Below, in pieces: positions 9,163 through 16,164 of a DNA stretch of 38,622 nucleotides. The translations under genes were made by a program, and so were the position numbers. Source of the stretch: Streptomyces panaciradicis. Lineage in GTDB: Bacteria; Actinomycetota; Actinomycetes; Streptomycetales; Streptomycetaceae. The stretch is from assembly GCF_023516615.1 (NCBI RefSeq), contig NZ_JAMGBF010000130.1, forward strand, positions 1 through 38,622, written 5' to 3'. The first letter of the stretch is position 1. Every line of letters starts with the position of its first letter. The notes under the pieces are model-generated. The model saw only the letters and a list, made by a program, of their open reading frames with translations, was not told the origin of the DNA and made no database searches.

Positions 9163-10653
9163 TCAGTCCTCGCGCAGGGCGTGGACCGCCTCCTCCACAC
9201 GCCTGCCGTACTCGGGGTCGGCGGCGTGGAAGTGGGCCAGGTTCTTCTCGATCACGTCGTCGCGGGAGACCTTGGACAGGCCGCCGGCGATGTTCGCGAC
9301 CAGGCGCGACCTCTCGTCCTCGGACATCAGGCGGTACAGCTCGCCCGCCTGGGAGAAGTCGTCGTCCTTGGTGTGCCGCGCGGCCTCGTGGGTGCCGGTC
9401 CAGCCGGTCACCGCGAGCGGGGCGGACAGCGGGCGGCCGGTCTCGACGGGTCCGCCGTAGGAGTTCGGCTCGTAGTTCTTGGCGTACCGGCCCTGGGAGT
9501 TGGACGCCATCAGGCCGTCGCGGCCGTAGTTGTCCGCCGTGGTCGCCCGCGGGGCGTTCACGGCCAGCTGGGTGTGGTTGACGCCCAGGCGGTAGCGGTG
9601 GGCGTCCGCGTAGGCGAACAGGCGGCCCTGGAGCATCTTGTCGGGCGAGGGCCCGATGCCCGGCACGAAGTTGTTCGGGGAGAACGCGGCCTGCTCGACC
9701 TCGGCGAAGACGTTGTCCGGGTTGCGGTCGAGGACCAGCCGGCCCACGCGCCGCAGCGGGTGGTCGGCGTGCGGCCACACCTTGGTCAGGTCGAACGGGT
9801 TGAAGCGGTAGTCCGCCGCCTCCGCCGCCGTCATCACCTGCACGTACAGCGTCCAGGACGGGTTGACGCCCCGCTCGATGGCCTGGAGCAGGTCCGTCTG
9901 GTGGGAGTTCGGGTCCCGGCCCGCGAGTTCGGCGGCCTGCTCGCTGCTCAGGCAGCGGATGCCCTGGTTGGTCTTGAAGTGGTACTTGACGAAGAAGACC
10001 TCTCCCTCGGCGTTCGTCCACTGGTAGGTGTGCGAGCCGTAGCCGTTCATGTGGCGGTACGACGCCGGGATGCCGCGGTCGCCCATCAGCCAGGTCACCT
10101 GGTGCGTGGCCTCGGGGGAGTGCGCCCAGAAGTCCCAGACGTTGTCCGGCTCCTGACGGCCCGTGAAGGGGTCGCGCTTCTGCGAGTGGATGAAGTCGGG
10201 GAACTTGATCGGGTCCTTGATGAAGAACACCGGGGTGTTGTTGCCGACGAGGTCGTAATTGCCCTCCTCGGTGTAGAACTTCACGGCGAAGCCGCGCGGG
10301 TCGCGGACGGCGTCCGCGCCGCCGAGGGAGTCGGCCACGGTGGAGAAGCGCAGGAACACCTCGGTGCGCTTGCCGACCGCGGAGAGGAAGTCGGCGTGGG
10401 TGAAGTCCGTGACGTCGTCGGTCACTTCGAAGTGGCCGTACGCGCCCGAGCCGCGGGCGTGCACCACCCTCCCCCACTGCCTTAAGGGCGTGGGAGGTGC
10501 CCCCACCGGGATGCGCTCGCGGTTGAAGCGCGCCAGCTTCTCCAGCAGGTGCTGGTCCTGGAGGAGGAGCGGGCCGCCGACGCCTGCGGAGGCGGAGTTC
10601 TGGTTGTCGGCGACCGGGGCGCCGGACTCGGTGGTGAGCACGCGCTGCGACAT
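9163..10653 (-). CDS. Monofunctional haem catalase carrying an in-frame repeat insertion
   Basis: Breaks down hydrogen peroxide. The 496-residue protein has the small-subunit catalase landmarks: RVVHARGSGAYG with the distal histidine at residue 65, GNNTPVFFIKDP with the distal asparagine, and RLFAYADAHRYRLG with the haem-ligating tyrosine at 348. Family members read ERIPERVVHARGSG here, but this one reads ERIP, then VGAPPTPLRQWG, then RVVHARGSG, a net gain of about 11 residues encoded by a short dispersed repeat (10469-10506). The insert contains the only TTA codon I noticed in the window (codon 57, 10483-10485), suggesting dependence on bldA tRNA. The insert is just before the active-site histidine, so activity needs testing. 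A promoter and two operator types precede the gene; its place beside urate and glyoxylate genes fits removal of uricase peroxide. Confidence 0.95.
   Translation of the reverse strand: MSQRVLTTESGAPVADNQNSASAGVGGPLLLQDQHLLEKLARFNRERIPVGAPPTPLRQWGRVVHARGSGAYGHFEVTDDVTDFTHADFLSAVGKRTEVFLRFSTVADSLGGADAVRDPRGFAVKFYTEEGNYDLVGNNTPVFFIKDPIKFPDFIHSQKRDPFTGRQEPDNVWDFWAHSPEATHQVTWLMGDRGIPASYRHMNGYGSHTYQWTNAEGEVFFVKYHFKTNQGIRCLSSEQAAELAGRDPNSHQTDLLQAIERGVNPSWTLYVQVMTAAEAADYRFNPFDLTKVWPHADHPLRRVGRLVLDRNPDNVFAEVEQAAFSPNNFVPGIGPSPDKMLQGRLFAYADAHRYRLGVNHTQLAVNAPRATTADNYGRDGLMASNSQGRYAKNYEPNSYGGPVETGRPLSAPLAVTGWTGTHEAARHTKDDDFSQAGELYRLMSEDERSRLVANIAGGLSKVSRDDVIEKNLAHFHAADPEYGRRVEEAVHALRED
10469..10506 (-). 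repeat. Dispersed Streptomyces short repeat inserted in the catalase gene
   Basis: On the minus strand this reads GTGGGGGCACCTCCCAC, then a short centre, then GTGGGGGAG. From general familiarity this GGGGGCACCTCCC...GGGGGAG pattern is a short palindromic element scattered between Streptomyces genes. Here it sits inside a coding region and keeps the frame open. Confidence 0.75.
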
Positions 10654-10688
10654 CTGGACCTTCCATGCGGGTGGCAGCGGAAGTGTGT

Positions 10689-10703
10689 TTCCGCTTCGTG
10701 GAG
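10689..10703. promoter_or_regulatory. AllR-type box at catalase promoter
   Basis: TTCCGCTTCGTGGAG matches TTCC-N7-GGAA at 7 of 8 positions and overlaps the end of the catalase -10. A weak partner with only the GGAA half (10668-10682) sits 21 bp away. Confidence 0.5.
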
Positions 10704-10730
10704 CCTAGGAGTGGACGACTGGAGCGTCAA
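10702..10730 (-). promoter_or_regulatory. Promoter of catalase
   Basis: On the minus strand TTGACG (10730-10725), a 17-nt spacer, and TAGGCT (10707-10702) form a near-consensus promoter about 50 nt before the ATG. Confidence 0.65.
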
Positions 10731-10741
10731 CAGTTTGTTGA
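10727..10741. promoter_or_regulatory. Palindromic operator over catalase -35
   Basis: TCAACA-GTT-TGTTGA is a perfect 15-bp inverted repeat covering part of the -35. Read on the minus strand, the 18-mer TTCAACAAACTGTTGACG differs by one base from the one at the urate operon promoter. The binding protein is unknown. Confidence 0.65.
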
Positions 10742-10826
10742 AGTGGTTTCCGGGCGGCGCCCCCGCCTGGGCGCGACAGGACAGATGTCGGCGGTGGCGC
10801 CGCCCGGAAGCTTCGGTGGCCCGTCC

Positions 10827-11720
10827 TCAGACCTGGGCGCCGGAGAGCCGCTCGACGGCCCGCAGCAGCGCCGAGTGGTCCAGCCCGCCGTCGCCCTGCG
10901 CGCGCAGGGCAGCGACGAGCTGGGCGACCACGGCGCCGACGGGCAGGGCGGCGCCGACGGTGCGGGCGGCGTCGGTGACGATGCCCATGTCCTTGTGGTG
11001 CAGGTCGATACGGAAACCGGGCTTGAAGTCGCGCCGGAGGAAGTTGTCCTTCTTGCGCGTCAGCACGGTCGAGCCCGCCAGGCCCCCGTTGAGGACGTTC
11101 AGCGCGGCCTCGAGGTCCACGCCGGACTTCTCCAGGAAGACGACGGCCTCGGCGCACGCCTGGATGTTCACGGCGACGATCAGCTGGTTGGCCGCCTTCA
11201 CGGTCTGGCCCGAGCCGTGCGGACCGCACAGCACGATGGTCTTGCCGAGCGCCTCGAAGATCGGCCTCGCCTGGTCGAAGTCGGCCTGCTCGCCGCCGAC
11301 CATGATGGACAGCACTGCCTCCACGGCGCCGGCCTCGCCGCCGGACACGGGGGCGTCCAGCACCCGGACCCCCTTGCCTGCTGCGGCCTTGGCGAGGTCC
11401 ACGGAGGTCTGCGGGGTGATGGACGACATGTCGATCAGCAGCGCGCCGGAGCGGGCGTTGTCCAGGATGCCGTCGGGGCCGTAGGCGATGGCCTCGACCT
11501 GCGGTGACGCGGGGACCATCGTGATGATCACGTCGGCGTCGCGGACGGCCTCGGCGATCGAGCCGGCGGCGGTGCCGCCGGCCGCGGCCAGCCGGTCCAG
11601 CTTGTCCTGCTCCAGCGTGAAGCCGGTGACGTCGTAACCCGCCTTGATCAGGTTCTCGGACATGGGGGAGCCCATGATGCCGAGGCCTATCCAGGCGATC
11701 TTGGGAAGCGTGTCGCTCAT
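10827..11720 (-). CDS. glxR: 2-hydroxy-3-oxopropionate (tartronate semialdehyde) reductase
   Basis: Reduces tartronate semialdehyde to D-glycerate with NAD(P)H. The 297-residue beta-hydroxyacid dehydrogenase has the Rossmann motif GLGIMGSPMSENL near residue 12, the substrate loop DAPVSGGEAGA near 120, and the catalytic lysine at 175 in GSGQTVKAANQ. Length is normal for the family. It lies 25 nt downstream of hydroxypyruvate isomerase on the same strand, so the two form an operon; catalase further downstream has its own promoter. With Gcl it makes the glycerate route from glyoxylate. The symbol follows the Gcl-linked reductase (also called GarR in other contexts). Confidence 0.93.
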   Translation of the reverse strand: MSDTLPKIAWIGLGIMGSPMSENLIKAGYDVTGFTLEQDKLDRLAAAGGTAAGSIAEAVRDADVIITMVPASPQVEAIAYGPDGILDNARSGALLIDMSSITPQTSVDLAKAAAGKGVRVLDAPVSGGEAGAVEAVLSIMVGGEQADFDQARPIFEALGKTIVLCGPHGSGQTVKAANQLIVAVNIQACAEAVVFLEKSGVDLEAALNVLNGGLAGSTVLTRKKDNFLRRDFKPGFRIDLHHKDMGIVTDAARTVGAALPVGAVVAQLVAALRAQGDGGLDHSALLRAVERLSGAQV

Positions 11721-11745
11721 GAGGAACTGCCTTTCGGTGCGGGGG

Positions 11746-12567
11746 TCAGCGGGGCAGCCAGTCGAAGGCCTCGGCGCTCGGGCGGTCGCCCGGCTTGTAC
11801 TCGAGGCCGATCCAGCCGTCGTAGCCCGCCTTCTTCAGTCGGTCGAGGAGGTCCTCGAGGGGCAGTGAGCCCGTGCCCGGGGCGCCGCGGCCCGGGTTGT
11901 CGGCGATCTGCACATGGCCGGTCCGCGCGGCGTACCGCTCGATCACCGCCGGCAGGTCCTCGCCGTTCATGGACAGGTGGTAGAGGTCCATGAGGAACTT
12001 CGCGTTGCCGATCCCGGTCGCCGCGTTGACCTTGTCGACGACGCCGATCGCGGCCGGGGCGCTCACCAGCGGATACAGCGGCGATTCCGGCTTGTTGAGG
12101 GCCTCGATCAGCAGGATCGCGCCGATCCGGTCGGCCGCGCGGGCCGCGAGCACCAGGTTCTCCAGGGCCAGCGCGTCCTGCTCGGCCGGGTCGACGCCGT
12201 CGACGCGGTTGCCGTACAGGGCGTTCAGGGCCCGGCAGCCCAGGGAGGCGGCGAAGGAGGCGGCCACGTCGATGTTGGCGCGGAACCGCTCGGACTCCTC
12301 GCCCGGGACCGACAGGGCGCCGCGGTCGGGCCCCGGCAGCTGACCGGCGTAGAAGTTCAGGCCCGTGAGCCGGACGCCCGCGTCCTCGATCGCCCCTTTC
12401 AGGGCGTCGAGCTCGGACTGCTCGGGGGTGGGGGAGTCGACCCAGGGCCACCACAGCTCGACCGCGGTGAAGCCGGCCGCGGCGGCGGCCGCGGGGCGCT
12501 CCAGGAGCGGGAGTTCCGTGAAGAGGATCGACAGGTTGACGTTGAAGCGCTGCTCTGCGAATCCCAT
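11746..12567 (-). CDS. hyi: Hydroxypyruvate isomerase
   Basis: Interconverts hydroxypyruvate and tartronate semialdehyde. The 273-residue TIM-barrel protein of the xylose-isomerase-like family begins FNVNLSILFTELPLLERP and has the metal-binding strand features GAILLIEALNKPESPLYPL, FLMDLYHLSMNGEDLP, VQIADNPGRGAPGTGSL and DGWIGLEYKPG near the C-terminus. The ATG at 12567 is used because the protein is then family-length; the frame stays open further upstream through the promoter, but that is non-coding. It is first in an operon with the reductase. Two AllR-type boxes and a promoter lie upstream, back to back with the PolX gene. Confidence 0.94.
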   Translation of the reverse strand: MGFAEQRFNVNLSILFTELPLLERPAAAAAAGFTAVELWWPWVDSPTPEQSELDALKGAIEDAGVRLTGLNFYAGQLPGPDRGALSVPGEESERFRANIDVAASFAASLGCRALNALYGNRVDGVDPAEQDALALENLVLAARAADRIGAILLIEALNKPESPLYPLVSAPAAIGVVDKVNAATGIGNAKFLMDLYHLSMNGEDLPAVIERYAARTGHVQIADNPGRGAPGTGSLPLEDLLDRLKKAGYDGWIGLEYKPGDRPSAEAFDWLPR

Positions 12568-12598
12568 GCGGGTCGGCGCTCCCTTCCGTGGCGAGTGA

Positions 12599-12634
12599 TT
12601 CCGTATTGCGGAAGTTGGTTTCTGCTTAACGGAA
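12599..12634 (-). promoter_or_regulatory. Tandem AllR-type operator upstream of hyi
   Basis: TTCCGTATTGCGGAA (12599-12613) is a perfect TTCC-N7-GGAA box, and TTCTGCTTAACGGAA (12620-12634) is a copy with one change. Centres are 21 bp apart, as at gcl. The weaker box touches the hyi -10. Confidence 0.65.
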
Positions 12635-12663
12635 GATTGCCTGTGGCGGGGGAGGGCTGTCAA
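12634..12663 (-). promoter_or_regulatory. Promoter of hyi-glxR
   Basis: On the minus strand TTGACA (12663-12658), an 18-nt spacer, then CAATCT (12639-12634). The -35 is perfect; the -10 is moderate. Confidence 0.5.
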
Positions 12664-12676
12664 GTACTCTGGGGAT

Positions 12677-14419
12677 GTGGCCCGGTCCAACGACGAGGTC
12701 GCCGCGCTGCTCCAGGAGTACGCCGACCTCATCTCGATCACCGGCGGAGACGCGTTCAGGGCACGCGTCTACGAGAAGGCCGCGCGGGCCGTCGGCGGCC
12801 ACCACGCCGACGTCGCCGGCCTCGACCTCAAGGGCCTGCAGCAGATCCCGAACGTCGGCAAGTCCATCGCCCTGAAGGTGCGGGAGTACGTCGACCACGG
12901 CAGCGTCACGGCCCTCGAGGAACTGCGGGCGAAGATCCCCGCCGGGGTCCGGCGGCTGACCGCCATCCCCACGCTCGGCCCGAAGAAGGCCATGGCCGTG
13001 TACCAGGAGCTGGGGATCTCCTCGGTCGACGAACTGGCCGACGCCATCCACCGCGAGCGGCTGCGCGACCTCAAGGGCTTCGGGCCCAGGACCGAGGAGA
13101 ACATCCTGCACGGCATCGAGCTCCTGCGCTCCGCCGGCGGGCGCGTCCGGCTCGACGTCGCCATGGGCCTCGCCGACGACATCGTGGCCGCGCTGTCCGC
13201 CCTGGACGGCTGCCTGCGCTGCGCCCACGCCGGATCGCTGCGCCGGTACCGGGAGACCATCGGCGACATCGACGTCCTGGCCGCCTCCACGGCACCCGCG
13301 CCGATCATGCGCGCGTTCACCGCGCTGCCGTACGTCACCGAGGTCATCGGCACGGGCGAGAAGAAGACGTCCGTGCGCACCGACCGGGGGCTCGACGTCG
13401 ACCTGCGCGTCGTGCCGCCGGACTCCTGGGGCGCCGCCCTGCAGTACTTCACCGGCTCCAAGGCCCACAACATCCGCACCCGCGAGCGGGCCGTGCACCA
13501 GGGGCTCAAGCTCTCCGAGTACGGGCTGTTCGACGTCGAGACCGGCGAGAGGATCGTCTCCGAGACCGAGGAGGAGGTGTACGCCCGGCTCGGACTGCCG
13601 TGGATCCCGCCGACCCTGCGCGAGGACCGCGGCGAGATCGAGGCCGGGCTGCGGGGCGAACTGCCCGACCTCGTCGCCGAGGCCGACCTCCGCGGCGACC
13701 TGCACAGCCACACCGACCTCACCGACGGACTCGCCCCGCTCCAGGAGATGGCCGAGGCGGCCGCCGCGCGCGGCTACGCCTACTACGCGATCACCGACCA
13801 CGGCCCCGACATGGCCATGCAGCGCATGACCGACGAGCGGATGCTGGCCCAGCGCGAGCGGGTCCGCGCGCTCGACGGCACTCTCACGACCTCGGGGCGG
13901 CGCGGCGGGCTGCGGCTGCTGCACGGCGCGGAGCTCAACATCGGGCCGGACGGCGAGGTGGACTGGCCCGCCGAATTCCTGGCCGGCTTCGACCTGTGCG
14001 TGGCCTCCGTCCACTCGCACTTCCACCAGGACCCCGACGCCCTGACCCGGCGGCTCGTGCGCGCCTGCGAGAACCCGTACGTCAACGTCATCGGCCACCC
14101 CACCACCCGCCTCATCGGCAGGCGGCCCGGCATCGACGCCGACCTCGACGCGGTCTTCGCCGCCTGCGCCCGCACCGGCACGGCCCTGGAGATCAACGCC
14201 CACCCGGACCGTCTCGACCTGCGCGACGAGGACATCCTGCGGGCCAGGCGGTACGGCGTGCGGTTCGCCGTGGACAGCGACGCCCACGCCGTGCCGCACC
14301 TGGACAACATGCGCTACGGCATCGGCACCGCCCAGCGCGGCTGGCTGACCGCCGACGACGTCATCAACACCTGGCCGGAGCGCAGGCTGCGGGCCTTTCT
14401 GCGCAAGGGGCGGCCGTGA
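12677..14419 (+). CDS. polX: Family X DNA polymerase with C-terminal PHP domain
   Basis: A bacterial/archaeal-type repair polymerase of 580 residues. Domains in order: an N-terminal helical 8-kDa-like domain with helix-hairpin-helix motifs (QQIPNVGKSIALK; LKGFGPRTEENIL), the nucleotidyltransferase core with GSLRRYRETIGDIDVL as the first catalytic acid pair and RGLDVDLRVV as the third acid, then a PHP domain from about residue 340 with metal ligands in DLHSHTDLTDG, ITDHGPD, HGAELN, SVHSH, GHPTTRL, EINAHPDR and VDSDAH. Such enzymes combine gap filling with 3'-5' exonuclease/AP-endonuclease activity. The GTG at 12677 lies 6 nt after TACTCT, so the mRNA may be leaderless. It is divergent from hyi. 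Confidence 0.93.
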   Translation: MARSNDEVAALLQEYADLISITGGDAFRARVYEKAARAVGGHHADVAGLDLKGLQQIPNVGKSIALKVREYVDHGSVTALEELRAKIPAGVRRLTAIPTLGPKKAMAVYQELGISSVDELADAIHRERLRDLKGFGPRTEENILHGIELLRSAGGRVRLDVAMGLADDIVAALSALDGCLRCAHAGSLRRYRETIGDIDVLAASTAPAPIMRAFTALPYVTEVIGTGEKKTSVRTDRGLDVDLRVVPPDSWGAALQYFTGSKAHNIRTRERAVHQGLKLSEYGLFDVETGERIVSETEEEVYARLGLPWIPPTLREDRGEIEAGLRGELPDLVAEADLRGDLHSHTDLTDGLAPLQEMAEAAAARGYAYYAITDHGPDMAMQRMTDERMLAQRERVRALDGTLTTSGRRGGLRLLHGAELNIGPDGEVDWPAEFLAGFDLCVASVHSHFHQDPDALTRRLVRACENPYVNVIGHPTTRLIGRRPGIDADLDAVFAACARTGTALEINAHPDRLDLRDEDILRARRYGVRFAVDSDAHAVPHLDNMRYGIGTAQRGWLTADDVINTWPERRLRAFLRKGRP

Positions 14420-14465
14420 CCGAGAGGGCTGCCCCAAAGGCCGTGCGGCGCGTTAGGTTGAGCGC

Positions 14466-14717
14466 GTGCGATTGAGAGTGGAGTTCACGACCGAGCCCTT
14501 CGACCTCGACGAGGCCCCGGCGCACGCGGTCGTCGCCCGCCAGGTCGTCGAGGCCGCCGAGCTGGACGCGGTGGACGTCGGCCCCTTCGGCAACACGGCG
14601 GAAGGCGGCGCCGACGCGGTCCTGACGGCCGTGGACGCCCTGCTGCGCAAGAGCCTGGAGGCCGGCGCCACCCGTGTCACCCTCCAGCTCAACGTGATCG
14701 GGGAGGGCGGGGAGTGA
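14466..14717 (+). CDS. Small thiamine-binding-fold protein (MTH1187/YqgV-like)
   Basis: An 83-residue protein whose pattern VDVGPFGNTAEGGADAVLTAVDALLRKSLEAGATRVTLQLNV resembles the ferredoxin-like MTH1187/YkoF thiamine-binding family (small oligomeric beta-alpha-beta proteins). The GTG at 14466 follows a TAGGTT box by 6 nt, so it may be leaderless. Its stop overlaps the GTG start of the next gene (GTGA). Thiamine binding would be relevant to the nearby ThDP enzyme Gcl, but this link is speculation from position. Confidence 0.7.
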   Translation: MRLRVEFTTEPFDLDEAPAHAVVARQVVEAAELDAVDVGPFGNTAEGGADAVLTAVDALLRKSLEAGATRVTLQLNVIGEGGE

Positions 14718-15082
14718 CCGGCACCGGGGACGAGCCGTTCATCACGGCCGTGAAGCCGCTGGTCGACGCCATGGGCGGGGAGATGCTGCCGCCCGACGAG
14801 GCCGGCCCCGACGACGTCGTCCTCGCCTGGGAGGGCGCCGACGTGGTCGCCGTACGCCTGCCCCAGCTCGCCGACTCCCTCGACCACATCCTGGCCGCCA
14901 TGGAGCGCAAGCAGGGCAAGCCGCTGGCCGACCTGGACCGCAAGGCCAAGCAGGAGGTCGTCCGGATACTGGAGGCGCGCGGCGCCTTCTCCGTGCGGCA
15001 CGGCGTGGAGACCGTGGCGGGCGCGCTCGGCGTCAGCCGGTTCACGGTCTACAACTACCTGAACCGCGACAAGGAGGGCTGA
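14714..15082 (+). CDS. Helix-turn-helix protein with YheO/DauR-type HTH
   Basis: A 122-residue protein. The N-terminal half (about residues 1-75) has no domain I recognise. The C-terminal third, KAKQEVVRILEARGAF then VETVAGALGVSRFTVYNYLNR, is a helix-turn-helix like the one ending YheO/DauR regulators. It starts at GTG 14714, overlapping the stop of the thiamine-binding-like gene by 4 nt. It ends about 165 nt before the urate operon and is the nearest DNA-binding protein to it, so it is a candidate (unproven) reader of the palindrome at 15158-15172. Confidence 0.75.
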   Translation: MTGTGDEPFITAVKPLVDAMGGEMLPPDEAGPDDVVLAWEGADVVAVRLPQLADSLDHILAAMERKQGKPLADLDRKAKQEVVRILEARGAFSVRHGVETVAGALGVSRFTVYNYLNRDKEG

Positions 15083-15157
15083 GTCCCGCCCGGCTCGGCG
15101 CCCACCGCCGCCCGGCTCGGCCCCGGGACCGCTTCACGGGTTTGTCACCCCGAATTT

Positions 15158-15172
15158 TCAACAAAGTGTTGA
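15158..15172. promoter_or_regulatory. Palindromic operator over the urate operon -35
   Basis: TCAACA-AAG-TGTTGA is a perfect 15-bp inverted repeat overlapping the -35 at 15169. With flanks it matches the catalase operator at 17 of 18 positions in the same orientation relative to the promoter. Confidence 0.65.
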
Positions 15173-15198
15173 CGGCTTGTCGCCGCAAGGCGTTAGCT
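15169..15198 (+). promoter_or_regulatory. Promoter of the urate degradation operon
   Basis: TTGACG (15169-15174), an 18-nt spacer, and TTAGCT (15193-15198), about 50 nt before the GTG of the first gene. Confidence 0.6.
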
Positions 15199-15248
15199 GT
15201 TCCGCAGCCCGTTCAGCACGAAGGCCCTTCGCGGCCACGGAGGCTCCC

Positions 15249-15761
15249 GTGACGTCGACTTCCCAGCCCCCGGGCCTGGCCCGGTTCAACGCGCTTCAGG
15301 AGCCCGCGGCCCACGCCGCCCTCCACGAGGTGTGTGCCTCCACCGCCTGGGCGAAGCGGGTGCTGGCCGCCCGCCCCTACGCCACCACCGAGGACCTGTA
15401 CGCCGCCGGCGACGCCGCCATGGCCGAGCTGACCGCAGCCGACCTGGAGGAGGCCATGGCCGGCCACCCGCCCATCGGCCGTCCCCGGCCGGGCGATCCG
15501 ACCTCCGCCCGGGAACAGCGCGGCATGGCCGGTGCATCCGGGGAACTCCGGGAGCGGATGCTCGAACTGAACCTGGCCTACCAGGAGAAGTTCGGCCACG
15601 TCTTCCTGATCTGCGCCACCGGCCGCACCGCCGAGCAGATGCGCGACGCGGTCGAGGAGCGGCTCGGCAACCCGCCCGAGCGGGAACGGGAGATCGTCCG
15701 TACCGAACTCGGCAAGATCAACCGCATCCGACTGGCACGACTCGTCGAAGAGGACGCCTGA
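15249..15761 (+). CDS. uraD: OHCU decarboxylase (2-oxo-4-hydroxy-4-carboxy-5-ureidoimidazoline decarboxylase)
   Basis: Converts OHCU, the third compound after urate, to S-allantoin. The 170-residue protein is all-helical, with FNALQEP at the N-terminus, the active-site GHPPIG (usually HPRIG or HPPIG), SAREQRGM, LNLAYQEKFGHVFLICATGRT, and an ending typical of the family (RTELGKINRIRLARL). The GTG at 15249 is chosen because CGGAGG precedes it; an in-frame ATG at 15177 falls inside the promoter and is rejected. First gene of a three-gene operon; the next start is 3 nt after its stop. Confidence 0.94.
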   Translation: MTSTSQPPGLARFNALQEPAAHAALHEVCASTAWAKRVLAARPYATTEDLYAAGDAAMAELTAADLEEAMAGHPPIGRPRPGDPTSAREQRGMAGASGELRERMLELNLAYQEKFGHVFLICATGRTAEQMRDAVEERLGNPPEREREIVRTELGKINRIRLARLVEEDA

Positions 15762-15764
15762 CCC

Positions 15765-16160
15765 ATGAGCACCAGCACCACCGCTTCCGTGTCCACCCAC
15801 ATCCTGGACACCAGCGCCGGCCGCCCCGCCGAGGCGGTCGCCGTCCGGCTCAGCGCCCGCGGCGGGCGCGAGGCGGAATGGCGGGACCTCGGCGGCTCGG
15901 CGACCGACGCGGACGGCCGGTGCAAGGACCTGCCGGCGCTGCCGGAGGGGACCACCCACGTACGGCTCGACTTCGCCGTGGAGCCGTACTTCGAGAAGAA
16001 GCAAGCCGATGCGCAGCAGGACGCCCCCGCGAATCGGGACAGCGGAGCCGGCGTGTTCTTCCCGGAGGTGGCGATCACGTTCGCCGTCGTGCCGGGCGAG
16101 CACTACCACGTACCGCTGCTGCTCAACCCGTTCGGCTACTCCGTTTACCGAGGGAGCTAG
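15765..16160 (+). CDS. uraH: 5-hydroxyisourate hydrolase (transthyretin-like)
   Basis: Hydrolyses 5-hydroxyisourate, the product of uricase, to OHCU. The 131-residue protein has the transthyretin-related signatures: STHILDTSAGRPA at the start, a central FFPEV strand and the C-terminal tetrapeptide YRGS, with HYHVPLLLNPFGYSVYRGS matching family members closely. It lies between OHCU decarboxylase and uricase with 3-4-nt gaps, so the three are co-transcribed and tightly coupled. Confidence 0.96.
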   Translation: MSTSTTASVSTHILDTSAGRPAEAVAVRLSARGGREAEWRDLGGSATDADGRCKDLPALPEGTTHVRLDFAVEPYFEKKQADAQQDAPANRDSGAGVFFPEVAITFAVVPGEHYHVPLLLNPFGYSVYRGS

Positions 16161-16164
16161 CTAA

